A stretch of DNA of 64,000 nucleotides from Flagellimonas hymeniacidonis (GCF_008040165.1 NZ_VRUR01000001.1:949349-1013348), one strand, 5' to 3'. Counted from the stretch's first letter, positions 9,188 through 19,134 are shown. A program made the numbers and translations. Notes: generated by a model from the sequence alone, not told the origin.

Positions 9188-9657
9188 TGGAAGTTGCTTA
9201 TTTGCAAACACCTATAGGTTTAACGGAGTTTAAGGGTGATGAAAAAGGGCTGATTTCCATCTCCGTTTTAAATGATGAAAAACCTTCCGGTATAATTCCA
9301 GAGGTTTTAGAAGATGCTGTTTACCAATTCAAAGAATATTTTGAGGGAACCCGCGAGCATTTCGACTTAAAACTAAATCCTGAAGGCACCGATTTTCAGA
9401 AAAAAGTATGGGAAGCACTATTGAACATTCCCTATGGGAAAACAGTTTCGTATCTTGAGCTTTCCAAAAGATTGGGAGACCCCAAAGCCATCCGCGCAGT
9501 AGCCGCTGCCAATGGTAAAAACCCACTCTGGATTATAGTTCCTTGCCATCGTGTAATTGGAAGCAATGGCGACCTTGTTGGGTATGCCGGAGGATTGCAC
9601 CGCAAGAAATGGCTTTTAGAACACGAGAGTCCTGCAAAGCAGATGACGCTCTTTTAA
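9187..9657 (+). CDS. ogt: Methylated-DNA--protein-cysteine S-methyltransferase
   Basis: 156 residues. It repairs O6-alkylguanine by suicide transfer to its own cysteine. The catalytic motif is IVPCHRVIG, with Cys120, followed by GYAGGLHRKKWLLEHE, which is typical of Ogt/MGMT. The helix-turn-helix with the arginine finger is AIRAVAAANGKNP. It overlaps the CNNM gene at its start, so the two are co-transcribed. Short N-terminal domain, no Ada regulatory domain. Confidence 0.95.
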   Translation: MEVAYLQTPIGLTEFKGDEKGLISISVLNDEKPSGIIPEVLEDAVYQFKEYFEGTREHFDLKLNPEGTDFQKKVWEALLNIPYGKTVSYLELSKRLGDPKAIRAVAAANGKNPLWIIVPCHRVIGSNGDLVGYAGGLHRKKWLLEHESPAKQMTLF

Positions 9658-9666
9658 TACAGTAAT

Positions 9667-10380
9667 ATGCTTTATAAACTTAACCTAGAACATATCCTCT
9701 TTTTGGATATAGAAACCGTACCCCAAAAACCGAGTTTTTCAGAATTAGATCAAGACGTCCAAATTCTTTGGGAGCAAAAATCCCAGTATCAGCGTAAAGA
9801 TGAAATTACAGCGGAAGATTTTTATGACCGCGCAGGGATTTGGGCAGAATTTGGTAAAATTATCTGTATTTCCGTCGGTTATTTTGTTGCAAAGGGAGCC
9901 ACAAGAAACTTTAGGGTAACCTCTTTTTCAGGAGATGAAAAATCCTTATTAAAACAATTTAAACAATTGCTTCAAGAGCATTTTAACCAAGCCAAGCATC
10001 TGCTTTGTGCTCACAACGGTAAAGAGTTCGACTTTCCCTATATCGCGCGCCGAATGGTAATACATGGGATGAACCTTCCCTATAAACTAGACTTATTCGG
10101 TAAAAAACCATGGGAGGTGCCACATTTAGATACTATGGAACTTTGGAAGTTTGGGGATTACAAACATTATACCTCATTAAAACTATTGGCACATATTCTT
10201 GGGATTCCTTCGCCTAAGGAAGATATGGATGGAAGTATGGTAAAAGATGTTTTTTATAAGGAAAACGATTTGGACCGCATTGTTGACTATTGCGAATTAG
10301 ATGTAATCACCACCGCACAGGTTTTTTTACGGCTACGGAATGAGGAATTGCTATCGGAAGAAGAAATCAAAAAAGTTTGA
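9667..10380 (+). CDS. DnaQ-like (RNase H fold) 3'-5' exonuclease
   Basis: 237 residues. Predicted PolB-type 3'-5' exonuclease. Exo I is FLDIETVP (Asp14, Glu16); Exo II is in LCAHNGKEFDFPYIARR (Asn and Asp near 116-121); Exo III is in DRIVDYCELDVITTAQVFLRL with the final Asp. Stand-alone proteins of this kind act in DNA repair or RNA trimming; the precise role is unknown. It lies 9 nt after ogt, consistent with a repair operon. Convergent with the subtilase gene that follows. Confidence 0.85.
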   Translation: MLYKLNLEHILFLDIETVPQKPSFSELDQDVQILWEQKSQYQRKDEITAEDFYDRAGIWAEFGKIICISVGYFVAKGATRNFRVTSFSGDEKSLLKQFKQLLQEHFNQAKHLLCAHNGKEFDFPYIARRMVIHGMNLPYKLDLFGKKPWEVPHLDTMELWKFGDYKHYTSLKLLAHILGIPSPKEDMDGSMVKDVFYKENDLDRIVDYCELDVITTAQVFLRLRNEELLSEEEIKKV

Positions 10381-10403
10381 GTGCTAAATTGAGTTCCAAC
10401 TTT

Positions 10404-12596
10404 TTAGCTTTTATAAAATTTGGTGCTTTTCATTCCCGCATAGTCCTGCACTACCAAAACATATAAGCCAGACGCCAAACATGAAACATCTATAGGTCCT
10501 CTGGCTTGACCGCTTTTAATAATGTTTCCAGATGAAGTAACAATGGAATATACTGCATCATTGGACATCTCTGCCTCTACCGTTAGCCATTCCACAGCTG
10601 GGTTCGGATATACCATAATCTGAAAATCCTCGTCGTACCCAAAGGCTTCATATTCATAAAGGGATGTTTCCAATCCGTTAAATTCAAATTGAATTTCCTC
10701 TGAATATTCGGACTCAATATTCTCTGTACAAATGGCACGAATTCGTGCTTCATAGGAAATCCCTATTTCCAGATTAGAAAGCTCAAAGACATTTTCCCAT
10801 AACAACTGACTTGTCCAATCATCAGCGCCATATGCTCTGTACTGCACTTCAAAAAGGGTTTCTTCCGCCTCTACCCATGTAAGGGTGGTACTATTTTCTG
10901 AAGAGCTAAGTATCTCCAAACCTGATGGGGCCTCAGCCCTGCAGTTTGAAATTTGAGCTCCTGATACGATAATTGAAAAATCCTGAGCGCCCGTTTTTAA
11001 ACTTCCTTTATGTGTAACGGTTATGGTATACTCACTTCTAGCGGCATCAATTTCAATTCGTTCATAAGGGTCAACCAAATTATCCCCCTTAATCGCAGCA
11101 GAAGTAGCTTTTGCAGGATTCAATTTCCATGGAAAATAGGTTTCACCGTCTTTCGTAATTCTTATATCCAAATCATTGGTCAATGCTGGGGTGGTAGCAT
11201 TCAATTCTCCACGATTTATGTATTCTCCTTCTGGATCCGTCCATGAAATGGACGCCATTAAATCTTCAATACCGTTAGCAACAATCGTTAGGGAAAATGC
11301 TTCTCCTTCGTTTAAGGTTTCTTCTTTAACAAGGCTGTTGTATTCTATTTGCTGCAACACCTCAGCGGCAGATTTTGCATTCATTACTCCCCATCCCATT
11401 TTGTAATCTGGCCCTTGGGCATCTACATCATCTGCGGTGTGCAATGCAAGGCCCTTAAGAGTAGCTGCTTTCATATACGTTCCATAAAGCTGTTCATGAT
11501 ATTGCTGCAATAGCAATAGAGATCCCGTGACCCCTGGTGCCGCCATTGAGGTTCCTGTAGAAGAGTCATAGCTTGTATTGGTTTGGGAACTTGTGGAAAG
11601 TATGGTAGATCCATCTCCTGCTAAATCTGGTTTTACACGGCCATCATCAACTGGACCTAGACTACTATAAGCCGCAATGCGGGCTTCCTCCAATTCGCCC
11701 TTACTTCCTATTTTAGTATTGGCACCTGCAATGGTAAGTCCGTTTTTAGAAGTCGCGAAGCCCAGCAATAAATCAAATCCATCTGCATTGGTGCCATAAA
11801 TTGGCACATCATTATCAAAAGACTTTTGGGAATTTCCAGCTGCCGTCACCATTAAATAGTAGGGAGCATTATACATGATTTTATCCCAATCTTGAGATAC
11901 ACGGATGTAAGATCCAAAATACCAGTCCGGAACTCTATCAGACTTTATTCCATAAGAATGATTGCTTAAAAGCAATCCGTTTGCTGCAGCCTCTGCAACC
12001 TCAATCTTATCTCGCGTCCAATTATGGGATATGGCTTTGGCTCCATAAGCTACTCCTTTTGCATTGGGCTTTATTCCTGAAGAAATAAGATTCCCGGTCA
12101 CCAAGGTAGCATGCAATCCTACTTCCGAAGATCCATCTCCGTTTGTAGCCCTACCATCGAATTCTTGATGCGTTGTAAGGACTACACCCGCATCCCAAAC
12201 ACCTACATCAAGTCCGGTTCCATCCAATCCTAAATCCAAAAGGCCATCTGTGTAAAGCGTATGTGCCCTAGAAACCTGTCTAGATGGATCATTAAGGGTG
12301 GTATAGAAAAGAGGCGTTCCATCTGTGCCAATATCTTTAAGTTGAATTACGGTTCCATCTTGAAACTTTTCCATAGTCCTCCAACCTTTGGATTGAAACT
12401 GTTGTAGCTTGGACACTTTTGTTTTTTGTTCAGCTTCCAGTTCTGAAATTAAATCGGTTATTGCATTTTGATTGTAAGAAGAACGAATCAATTCTTTTTG
12501 ACTTTCGGATTGTCCATAAATCAAAATAGTGGCAAAAAAGAAAAAAGTAAGGGATGTAAAAGTGCCTGTTGCCCAAGTAGGTATTTTGCAATCCAT
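10404..12596 (-). CDS. Secreted subtilisin-like protease with FnIII and T9SS sorting domain
   Basis: 730 residues. A signal peptide (hydrophobic 14-28) is followed by a propeptide-like coiled segment and an S8 peptidase domain with the full triad: Asp135 in VGVWDAGV, His162 in VGLHATLVTG, oxyanion Asn255 in TAAGNS, Ser350 in GTSMAAPGV. A jelly-roll-like segment follows (~420-545), then an FnIII domain (~555-640, ending ISYEARIRAIC) and a type A T9SS tail from MVYPNPAVEW. So it is exported by Sec, crosses the outer membrane by type IX secretion and is probably anchored or released. Single-gene transcript with its own promoter. Confidence 0.93.
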   Translation of the reverse strand: MDCKIPTWATGTFTSLTFFFFATILIYGQSESQKELIRSSYNQNAITDLISELEAEQKTKVSKLQQFQSKGWRTMEKFQDGTVIQLKDIGTDGTPLFYTTLNDPSRQVSRAHTLYTDGLLDLGLDGTGLDVGVWDAGVVLTTHQEFDGRATNGDGSSEVGLHATLVTGNLISSGIKPNAKGVAYGAKAISHNWTRDKIEVAEAAANGLLLSNHSYGIKSDRVPDWYFGSYIRVSQDWDKIMYNAPYYLMVTAAGNSQKSFDNDVPIYGTNADGFDLLLGFATSKNGLTIAGANTKIGSKGELEEARIAAYSSLGPVDDGRVKPDLAGDGSTILSTSSQTNTSYDSSTGTSMAAPGVTGSLLLLQQYHEQLYGTYMKAATLKGLALHTADDVDAQGPDYKMGWGVMNAKSAAEVLQQIEYNSLVKEETLNEGEAFSLTIVANGIEDLMASISWTDPEGEYINRGELNATTPALTNDLDIRITKDGETYFPWKLNPAKATSAAIKGDNLVDPYERIEIDAARSEYTITVTHKGSLKTGAQDFSIIVSGAQISNCRAEAPSGLEILSSSENSTTLTWVEAEETLFEVQYRAYGADDWTSQLLWENVFELSNLEIGISYEARIRAICTENIESEYSEEIQFEFNGLETSLYEYEAFGYDEDFQIMVYPNPAVEWLTVEAEMSNDAVYSIVTSSGNIIKSGQARGPIDVSCLASGLYVLVVQDYAGMKSTKFYKS

Positions 12597-12624
12597 GATT
12601 ATTGGTTAAGTAAGATTTGGACTA

Positions 12625-12657
12625 CAAAACTAGAACTGATTCAATATTTGTCGACAA
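12625..12657 (-). promoter_or_regulatory. Promoter of the T9SS subtilase gene
   Basis: On the minus strand there is a perfect Bacteroidota -7 box TAGTTTTG (12625-12632 read in reverse) with a TTG -33 element at 12655-12657, 22 nt apart. The start codon is about 29 nt downstream, giving a short leader. Confidence 0.55.
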
Positions 12658-12711
12658 AAAACCCTTTTATTTCGATGAATTACACGCTCTTTGAAGATGA
12701 GCTGTTGTGAA

Positions 12712-12729
12712 ACCACAATTTTATGTGGT
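12712..12729 (-). terminator. Weak hairpin after the EEP nuclease gene
   Basis: ACCACA and TGTGGT can pair around a 6-nt loop about 25 nt beyond the stop of the minus-strand nuclease gene. The following T run is poor, so it is a weak terminator at best. Confidence 0.3.
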
Positions 12730-12754
12730 GTAGTATTTTTCTTTCTTTAATAAT

Positions 12755-13702
12755 TTAGTGATTCTCCTTTAAAATAACGTAGACCGGAAAGTGATCACTG
12801 TAACCACCAAGGTATTTTTTTCCAACAAAAGTCCTAAAAGGGTTCCCTTTGTACTTGCCCTTCCATTCTTTTAGAAATTTGGGCGCGAACACCTTCGCCT
12901 TTTTAAAGCTATGCGTATCTGGTTCATAGTTTAAAAAACTATGGGACATTAGGATTTGATCAAATAGACTCCACTCTCCTTTATAATTGGCGCTTCCAGA
13001 GTCTGGAGACAACAAACTTTGCATGGGATTAATAAATCGACCAGAATTCATAAGCGTTTGAATACTTTCTGAATTTGGGTCGTCGTTAAAATCTCCCATG
13101 ATAATACAATTAGGATTGTCCTCTTCTAGACTTTCAATTTTCTGTAATACCGTCTCTGCCGCTTTAATGCGTTTGTAGTTGGTTTCATCCGCTCCACTTC
13201 TGCGGGATGGCCAATGATTCACAAATACATGCATCTCCTCTTGGTGCAGTTGGCCGTGCACATATAAAATATCCCTGGTATAATCCCTTCCTCCATTGCC
13301 ATCCGAAATCAAAAGCGGTATCGTTTCGGAATTCAAGACTTTAAAATGTTCGTTATGATATATAAGCGCTGTATCAATTCCGCGTTCGTCTGGCGAATTA
13401 AAATGCACATACGCATAATCTTCCCCTTCTAAGGACTTGGATTCTAATAGCGTATTAAGTGCTTTCTTATTTTCAATTTCTGCCAATCCCACCAAGATTG
13501 GGCGTAGTGTGCTATCATCTTGCCCAATAAGCGATATGGTCCGCGCCAGTTTTTTAGCCTTCTTACGAAACTTGGATTCGGTCCACTCCTTTCTTCCATC
13601 TGGAGTAAAATCGTCATCCAAGGTGTGCGGATCATTTTGGGTATCGAAAAAGTTTTCAAGATTATAAAAGGCAACGGTAAACTGATTTTCCAAACTTTTC
13701 AC
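12755..13702 (-). CDS. Endonuclease/exonuclease/phosphatase (EEP) family protein
   Basis: 315 residues if it starts at the GTG at 13702; the frame is open to a TTG at 13798, but the extra 32 codons lack family features and would overlap the hflX promoter. EEP motifs: FYNLENFFDT near the start, LVGLAEIENKKAL with the metal-binding Glu, VNHWPSRRSG, IIMGDFNDDPNSES, and the C-terminal YSDHFPVYV with the catalytic Asp-His. Flavobacterial members are annotated as nucleases or phosphodiesterases; the target is not known. No signal peptide follows the GTG start, so probably cytoplasmic. Confidence 0.85.
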   Translation of the reverse strand: MKSLENQFTVAFYNLENFFDTQNDPHTLDDDFTPDGRKEWTESKFRKKAKKLARTISLIGQDDSTLRPILVGLAEIENKKALNTLLESKSLEGEDYAYVHFNSPDERGIDTALIYHNEHFKVLNSETIPLLISDGNGGRDYTRDILYVHGQLHQEEMHVFVNHWPSRRSGADETNYKRIKAAETVLQKIESLEEDNPNCIIMGDFNDDPNSESIQTLMNSGRFINPMQSLLSPDSGSANYKGEWSLFDQILMSHSFLNYEPDTHSFKKAKVFAPKFLKEWKGKYKGNPFRTFVGKKYLGGYSDHFPVYVILKENH

Positions 13703-13775
13703 GATAACTGCGTTTTCTTTCAAATTAAAATTCAAAAACCCAAAGTACAAAAAACAGCTTCCAAAACATTGATTA

Positions 13776-13783
13776 GATTTGCA
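13776..13783 (+). promoter_or_regulatory. Promoter -7 box of hflX
   Basis: TAGATTTG matches TAnnTTTG exactly and lies 14 nt before the hflX ATG. No clear TTG at the expected -33 distance. Confidence 0.5.
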
Positions 13784-13797
13784 CTTTAATAGATTCA

Positions 13798-15009
13798 ATG
13801 CTAGAAAAGAAGACTACAGAATATGAAAGGGCAGTTCTTATTGGGGTAATCAATAAGGATCAGAATGAGGCCAAGGTCACTGAATATTTGGATGAATTGG
13901 AATTTTTGACCTTTACTGCAGGTGGTGAGGTCACCCAAAGGTTTACACAACGTATGGAGGTTCCCAACCCCAAAACCTTGATTGGTAGCGGAAAAATGGA
14001 AGAGGTGGAACAGTATGTAAAGGAAAATGATATTGGTTCTGTTATTTTTGATGATGAGCTTTCCCCTGCACAACAACGAAATATTGAAAAGCAGCTTCGC
14101 TGTAAAATCATAGATCGTACAAGCCTTATTTTGGACATTTTTGCCCAAAGGGCGCAAACCAGTTACGCTAGAACTCAGGTAGAGCTTGCTCAGTACGAAT
14201 ACTTGTTACCAAGACTGACCGGATTATGGACACACTTGGAGCGACAAAAAGGGGGTATTGGTATGCGTGGTCCTGGAGAAACCGAAATTGAAACGGATAG
14301 ACGTATTGTGCGTGACCGCATCACACTTTTAAAAAAGAAGCTCACCAAAATAGATCGGCAAATGGAGACCCAACGGGGTAATCGCGGCGCTTTAGTTAGA
14401 GTAGCTCTAGTTGGATATACCAATGTGGGCAAGTCTACTTTAATGAACGTGGTTAGTAAAAGTGAGGTTTTTGCCGAAAACAAATTGTTCGCCACCTTAG
14501 ACACCACGGTTAGGAAAGTGGTCATAGGCAATCTTCCTTTTTTATTAAGTGATACAGTAGGTTTTATTAGAAAACTCCCTACTCAATTAGTGGAAAGTTT
14601 TAAAAGCACTCTGGACGAAGTTCGGGAAGCGGACCTTTTATTGCATGTGGTGGATATTTCGCATCCCCAGTTTGAAGAACATATAGCTTCTGTAAATAAA
14701 ATATTGGATGAGATAAAAAGTGCCGATAAAAAAACCATCATGGTCTTTAACAAAATAGACCAATATAAACCAGAAACTATTGATGAAGATGATTTGGTTA
14801 CTGAACGTACCGCTGCGCATTTTACCATTGAAGATTGGAAAAAAACATGGTTTAGTAAAATAGGGGATAGAGCACTTTTTATATCTGCTTTGAACAAAGA
14901 AAATCTAGATGAGTTTAGAAAACGGGTATACGATGAAGTGCGAGACATTCATGTAACCCGTTTCCCTTACAACAACTTTTTGTATCCCGAGCATTTGGAT
15001 TTTCAATAG
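13798..15009 (+). CDS. hflX: Ribosome-associated GTPase HflX
   Basis: 403 residues. N-terminal HflX domain with the GSGKMEEVEQYV segment, a coiled linker containing RGPGETEIETDRR, then the G domain: G1 GYTNVGKST near 205-213, G2 around TLDTTVRKV, G3 DTVGFIRKLP, G4 NKID, G5 SALN. HflX splits stalled or stressed 70S ribosomes. It has its own -7 promoter box in the divergent gap to the EEP nuclease. It ends 5 nt before the end of the convergent lipoprotein gene. Confidence 0.96.
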   Translation: MLEKKTTEYERAVLIGVINKDQNEAKVTEYLDELEFLTFTAGGEVTQRFTQRMEVPNPKTLIGSGKMEEVEQYVKENDIGSVIFDDELSPAQQRNIEKQLRCKIIDRTSLILDIFAQRAQTSYARTQVELAQYEYLLPRLTGLWTHLERQKGGIGMRGPGETEIETDRRIVRDRITLLKKKLTKIDRQMETQRGNRGALVRVALVGYTNVGKSTLMNVVSKSEVFAENKLFATLDTTVRKVVIGNLPFLLSDTVGFIRKLPTQLVESFKSTLDEVREADLLLHVVDISHPQFEEHIASVNKILDEIKSADKKTIMVFNKIDQYKPETIDEDDLVTERTAAHFTIEDWKKTWFSKIGDRALFISALNKENLDEFRKRVYDEVRDIHVTRFPYNNFLYPEHLDFQ

Positions 15010-15014
15010 TTCAT

Positions 15015-15542
15015 TTATTGTTTTACCGCCCTAAATGTTCCTTGAACGCTAACCACTGGTTCACTCCCTGTATTGCCGGTGACCAATTCTCTCAAAGATA
15101 TGCTAAAGGTTCCGCTGACCACCGAGCCATTTACGGAGCTTATGGTCACCGAACCTCCATTGCTGGCATTAGAACTAAAGCTCCTTCTGTCATTGGCCAA
15201 TGTGCTTCCGACCCCTAAATCGGCAAAAGAATCTCCTGCTGTAATAGGTATTGGCGGTTCACTAACTGAAACAAAAACTGGATTTATTTCATAGCTATTT
15301 GGGTTTAGTGGATCTATCAATATTCGAATCACAAGTTCGTCAGTCCCAGAGGTAAGTCGTACAAAAAACTCTCCATTTGTGGTTCCAAAATTGGTGTCGT
15401 TCCCTTTGACTTCTTTAGATAAGGCTCCTGAAATCACATATTCAAAATTTCCCTCTTGCAATTCTTCTTCATTGTCAGTTGAGTCGCTTGAACATGAAAA
15501 AAGCAGTACGAAGATACAGATACCTTTAATTAAGTTTTTCAT
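15015..15542 (-). CDS. Small lipoprotein, DUF6252-like
   Basis: 175 residues from the ATG at 15542 (a longer in-frame start at 15557 would put five residues before the signal). Lipobox VLLFSCSSD with Cys near 17, followed by an acidic linker, so probably on the outer membrane, possibly exposed. The rest is beta-rich, ending with VSGTFSISLRELV and VQGTFRAVK. The plan (acidic linker, G-T-F repeats, final G-x-F-x-V-K strand) resembles the lipoprotein at 36151-36681. No function can be assigned. Confidence 0.75.
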   Translation of the reverse strand: MKNLIKGICIFVLLFSCSSDSTDNEEELQEGNFEYVISGALSKEVKGNDTNFGTTNGEFFVRLTSGTDELVIRILIDPLNPNSYEINPVFVSVSEPPIPITAGDSFADLGVGSTLANDRRSFSSNASNGGSVTISSVNGSVVSGTFSISLRELVTGNTGSEPVVSVQGTFRAVKQ

Positions 15543-15693
15543 CTCTTTTACATACATAGCCCATACTTTGAATTATAAAATCTGAGGAACATTTTATAAT
15601 CCAAAACTAGATGGTACCACTGGGGACTGCTATAAGTGAAGTTCCAAATGATAACACCTGGGTTCCTGTTAGTATAAAATAACTTTTGATGCT

Positions 15694-18636
15694 CTAATAC
15701 GCTGAGGGAGGCACTCCGAAGAGTTCCTTAAAACACTTGGCAAAATAGGAAAGGTTGTTAAAGCCAACCATATAGGCTATTTGGGTAACAGTGTCTGCTT
15801 TTTTTGAAAGGAGTTGAGCGGCTCTTTTTAATCTAAAATTACGTAGTAGTTCTCCAGGGGATTCGCCCGTAAGTGCTTTTAACTTGCGATGTAATTGTGT
15901 TTTACTTTGGGCGAGATGCTCCTGCATTTCCCTCACCCCAAAATTGGAATTTGAAAATTCTTGTTCCAAAAGTCCTAGTAGTTCCTCTAAAAATTTCTGA
16001 TCTAATGATGTTACGGCAATCTCTTTGGGATCAATGAAAACTTCTCTTTGTGAAAATCGATTTCGGAGTTTTTTACGTTGCTCAATAAGGTTTTTTACCC
16101 TCGCTAATAATTCTTTAGGCTCAAATGGTTTGGTCAGATAATCATCCGCTCCCATTTCCAATCCTTCAATCTTATTTTCAATTCCCGCCTTGGCCGTAAG
16201 CATGATCACCGGCACATGACTTGTATCTAAATTGGATTTTACTGCTTTGCATAATTCCACCCCATCCATTTCTGGCATCATCACATCCGTAATAATCAGG
16301 TCTGGCGGATTTTGCTTGGCTGCTTCTAATCCATGTTTTCCATTTTTAGCTTCTTGAACATGATATAACTCCTGAAGGTGCTCTTTGATGAAGTATGACA
16401 TATCTGGATTGTCTTCGACCAACAATAGTCTTGGTAAAATGTTATTCACTTTTCGCTCCAGTTCAAAGGGCTTTTTTACGGCATCCGCATTTGGGTTAGG
16501 TGGAAAAGTGGGTTCGCTTGCTAAAGTTCCTGTCTTTATTTTTTGAATGGGTAAGGCTACTGTGAAAATTGTTCCTTTATCAATTTCGCTAGAGGCCGTG
16601 ATGGTTCCATCCATAAGTGCCACTAACTCCTTTGATAGGGAAAGTCCTATTCCAGAGCCTTCATGTTCTCTTGTTGTTCCCTGTTGCACTTGATAAAATC
16701 TATCAAAAATAAAAGGAAGTTTTTCTTCTGGTATCCCCTTTCCGGTATCTGAAACAACGATTCGTAATTCATTATCCAAATAGCTTGCAGAAAACGAAAT
16801 TGTTTCCCCATCATCACTAAACTTAAAGGCATTGCCTAAAAGATTATATAAAATTTTCTCCAATTTGTCCCGGTCAAAAGAGGCCCAAAAAAGTTCATGT
16901 GGAATCTGCACCTTATAGTCGATTCCACGTTGTGCAGCATGAGAGCTAAAAGAAGAGGCTGCTCCTCTTAAACATTTGAACACTTCGCCTTCGGTCTGTT
17001 CTAGTTGAAGACTCCCTTTATCTATTTTGGATAGGTCCAACAGTTGATTGACCAGCTGCAATACCCTATTGGTATTTCGCCGTATCATTTTAATACTTTC
17101 TATTTTAAGCCCTTCAGCAGGGTTTTGTTCCAACTGTTCAATAGGGCCTTTGATAAGGGTCAGAGGCGTTCTAAATTCATGCGAGATATTAGCGAAAAAA
17201 TTCGATTTCAATTCATCTAATTCCCTAAGCTCCTTATTGGTTTTTTGTTTGATTCGATATTGGTTATAAAGTAACCCTGCCAACAATAACAAAATTATGG
17301 TCAAGGCAATAATGGCATTTCGCTCATTTACACGTTTGGCAAGTTGAAGGGTTTGCAGTTTTTTATCGGACTCAAGCAATGCAATTTCCTTCGTTTTCTC
17401 CTCATTCTGATATTTTGCTTCGATTTCAGCGGCCAAACCTCTTTTCTCTTTTACATAAAAACTATCCTTCACTTTAATGAACATGTTTTTATATTTCAGT
17501 GCTTCACCATAGTTTTTTTCACTTTCATAAATGGAAGCAAGTGATTCGCATGCATCCATCTCTATTAAGTTTAGCTGAATAGCTTTGCTTACATCCAATG
17601 CCCTTAATAAATTCTCCTTTGCCTCTTTATTATTGTTCAGTTTATGGTGCGCGTCTCCAATAGCCTTAAGGCAATAACCTACATTGACAGAGTCCTTAAT
17701 AGCAAGGGAAAGATCATGTGCTTTTTTGTAATCTACCAGTGCCCCCTCATAGTTTTTTTGCTCCCAATTAATGCTTCCCATCGTATATTGGGCATATGCC
17801 TGTCTCTTTATATTGCCTAATAGTTCATAACTCTTAAGTGCTTTCCTATTATATTTTAAAGCCTCCTTCAACTTACCACTGTTCTTATATACCACTGCCA
17901 GACTGTACTCCACAAAGGCCTTACCAGGTAGATAATCAACTAGATTGAAAATACTATCACTTTGCTCAAGATATACTATGGCCTTTGGGTAATCCTCAAG
18001 CCTTCTTTGAATTAATGCAATATTTCCTAAAATGATACCATAATCTTTTATATTTCCTTTTGCCTTATGCTCCTCCGCAGCTTTGGTATATAATTCCATT
18101 GCTTTAACATATTCACCTGTCTCAACATAAATATTTGCCATGTTGTTATAATAGTGGACTACATCTTCTTGGCCCTTGGATTTTTTGGCTTTTTCGAAAC
18201 TTTTCTCATGAAACTCTTTGGCCTTTTCAAAATTTCCTTTTCTCCAAAATAAGTTTCCAAGTCCTGAGAGGGATTCAAAGAGACCACTGTTGAAGTTTAT
18301 TTTTTCAGATAATCGAAGTGCTTTGTGATATTCGATGCTTGCAGAGTCATAACTTGATCTGGAACCTAAAAAATCAGCATATTTATTTAGGCTTTCAATC
18401 TGCAAACGAATATTTCCTGTTTCTTCTGAAAGCGCAATAGAACTTAAAATTGTGGCCTTTGCTTTTGTTATGGAATCGTATTTATATTCTCCAAATAGTT
18501 CTTGAAGAATCTTTACTCTGACCGTATCATGGACTGCATTGGTGTACGCTTGTTGCAGGCTATCTATTTTCGATTGCGAAAATAACAGCATGGTGCAAAA
18601 AAATAAAAGGGGGAGAGATAATCGTTTCATCTCCAA
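15694..18636 (-). CDS. Hybrid two-component regulator: TPR sensor, histidine kinase, receiver, AraC output
   Basis: 980 residues. Signal peptide (4-20), about eight TPR-type helical repeats (~40-400) in the periplasm, coiled coil, one membrane helix (~441-458), HisKA with His486 in NISHEFRTPLTLIKGPIEQL, HATPase with DTGKGIPEEKLPFIFDRFYQ and GSGIGLSLSKELV, a receiver with Asp784 in TDVMMPEMDGVEL, and a C-terminal AraC HTH ending in FNNLSYFAKCFKELFGVPPS. One polypeptide thus senses, phosphorylates and binds DNA, as in Bacteroides HTCS proteins, but the sensor is TPR rather than a Reg_prop propeller. Ligand and targets are unknown. The adjacent genes do not form a polysaccharide locus. Confidence 0.93.
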   Translation of the reverse strand: MEMKRLSLPLLFFCTMLLFSQSKIDSLQQAYTNAVHDTVRVKILQELFGEYKYDSITKAKATILSSIALSEETGNIRLQIESLNKYADFLGSRSSYDSASIEYHKALRLSEKINFNSGLFESLSGLGNLFWRKGNFEKAKEFHEKSFEKAKKSKGQEDVVHYYNNMANIYVETGEYVKAMELYTKAAEEHKAKGNIKDYGIILGNIALIQRRLEDYPKAIVYLEQSDSIFNLVDYLPGKAFVEYSLAVVYKNSGKLKEALKYNRKALKSYELLGNIKRQAYAQYTMGSINWEQKNYEGALVDYKKAHDLSLAIKDSVNVGYCLKAIGDAHHKLNNNKEAKENLLRALDVSKAIQLNLIEMDACESLASIYESEKNYGEALKYKNMFIKVKDSFYVKEKRGLAAEIEAKYQNEEKTKEIALLESDKKLQTLQLAKRVNERNAIIALTIILLLLAGLLYNQYRIKQKTNKELRELDELKSNFFANISHEFRTPLTLIKGPIEQLEQNPAEGLKIESIKMIRRNTNRVLQLVNQLLDLSKIDKGSLQLEQTEGEVFKCLRGAASSFSSHAAQRGIDYKVQIPHELFWASFDRDKLEKILYNLLGNAFKFSDDGETISFSASYLDNELRIVVSDTGKGIPEEKLPFIFDRFYQVQQGTTREHEGSGIGLSLSKELVALMDGTITASSEIDKGTIFTVALPIQKIKTGTLASEPTFPPNPNADAVKKPFELERKVNNILPRLLLVEDNPDMSYFIKEHLQELYHVQEAKNGKHGLEAAKQNPPDLIITDVMMPEMDGVELCKAVKSNLDTSHVPVIMLTAKAGIENKIEGLEMGADDYLTKPFEPKELLARVKNLIEQRKKLRNRFSQREVFIDPKEIAVTSLDQKFLEELLGLLEQEFSNSNFGVREMQEHLAQSKTQLHRKLKALTGESPGELLRNFRLKRAAQLLSKKADTVTQIAYMVGFNNLSYFAKCFKELFGVPPSAY

Positions 18637-18732
18637 AACATTAAGTTACTAAAGATACCTTTTTTACGGTAGCTTTCTACAAACTAAGTTGATGGAAAAA
18701 TTACTGGGCCACTAATACAAGAGTTTCAAATA

Positions 18733-18776
18733 ATAACAAAGATTGTTATAGTTCATAAAACCTAGTTTGTATGAAC
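18733..18776. promoter_or_regulatory. Two adjacent inverted repeats upstream of the hybrid regulator
   Basis: ATAACAA-AGA-TTGTTAT (18733-18749) is a perfect 7-bp palindrome. It is followed after one base by GTTCATAAAAC and GTTT/TATGAAC arms (18751-18776), an 11-bp stem with a one-base bulge and a CTA loop. They lie about 100 nt before the start of the TPR/kinase/AraC gene and have no T tract. They could be operator sites, perhaps autoregulatory, or a structured leader. Confidence 0.4.
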
Positions 18777-19134
18777 AAGAATCAACAGCTGTTAGATTTT
18801 AAATAAAAACTTAGCGAATTTTAGGAGGCAAGTCTACTATAAAATAGAGCTATGCTGCTAAGGCACCCTCCAATGAAACAGTTTTATGCATTTAGCACAT
18901 TAGGGCTGATAGAAAAGGGACTGTGGACAAGCTGCAGAGTTTACCGACGAAATACAAGCGTTAACATTTTCTACCACATCTTTTGAGTTGTTCACAACAA
19001 AAGTTTAAGCACAAACCACAGAAAAGTTACTTTCATACTGTTTTTAAGTGTTACTGTTACGACCTGGTCTTCCATAAGCTTAACCTACTTAGACCTTGGT
19101 TTAATTAACACCCACAAATCGAATTTAACCCCAC

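Noticed and set aside
18852-18986. 44-codon frame in the long gap
   Set aside because: No promoter, signal or family; at chance level for this length.
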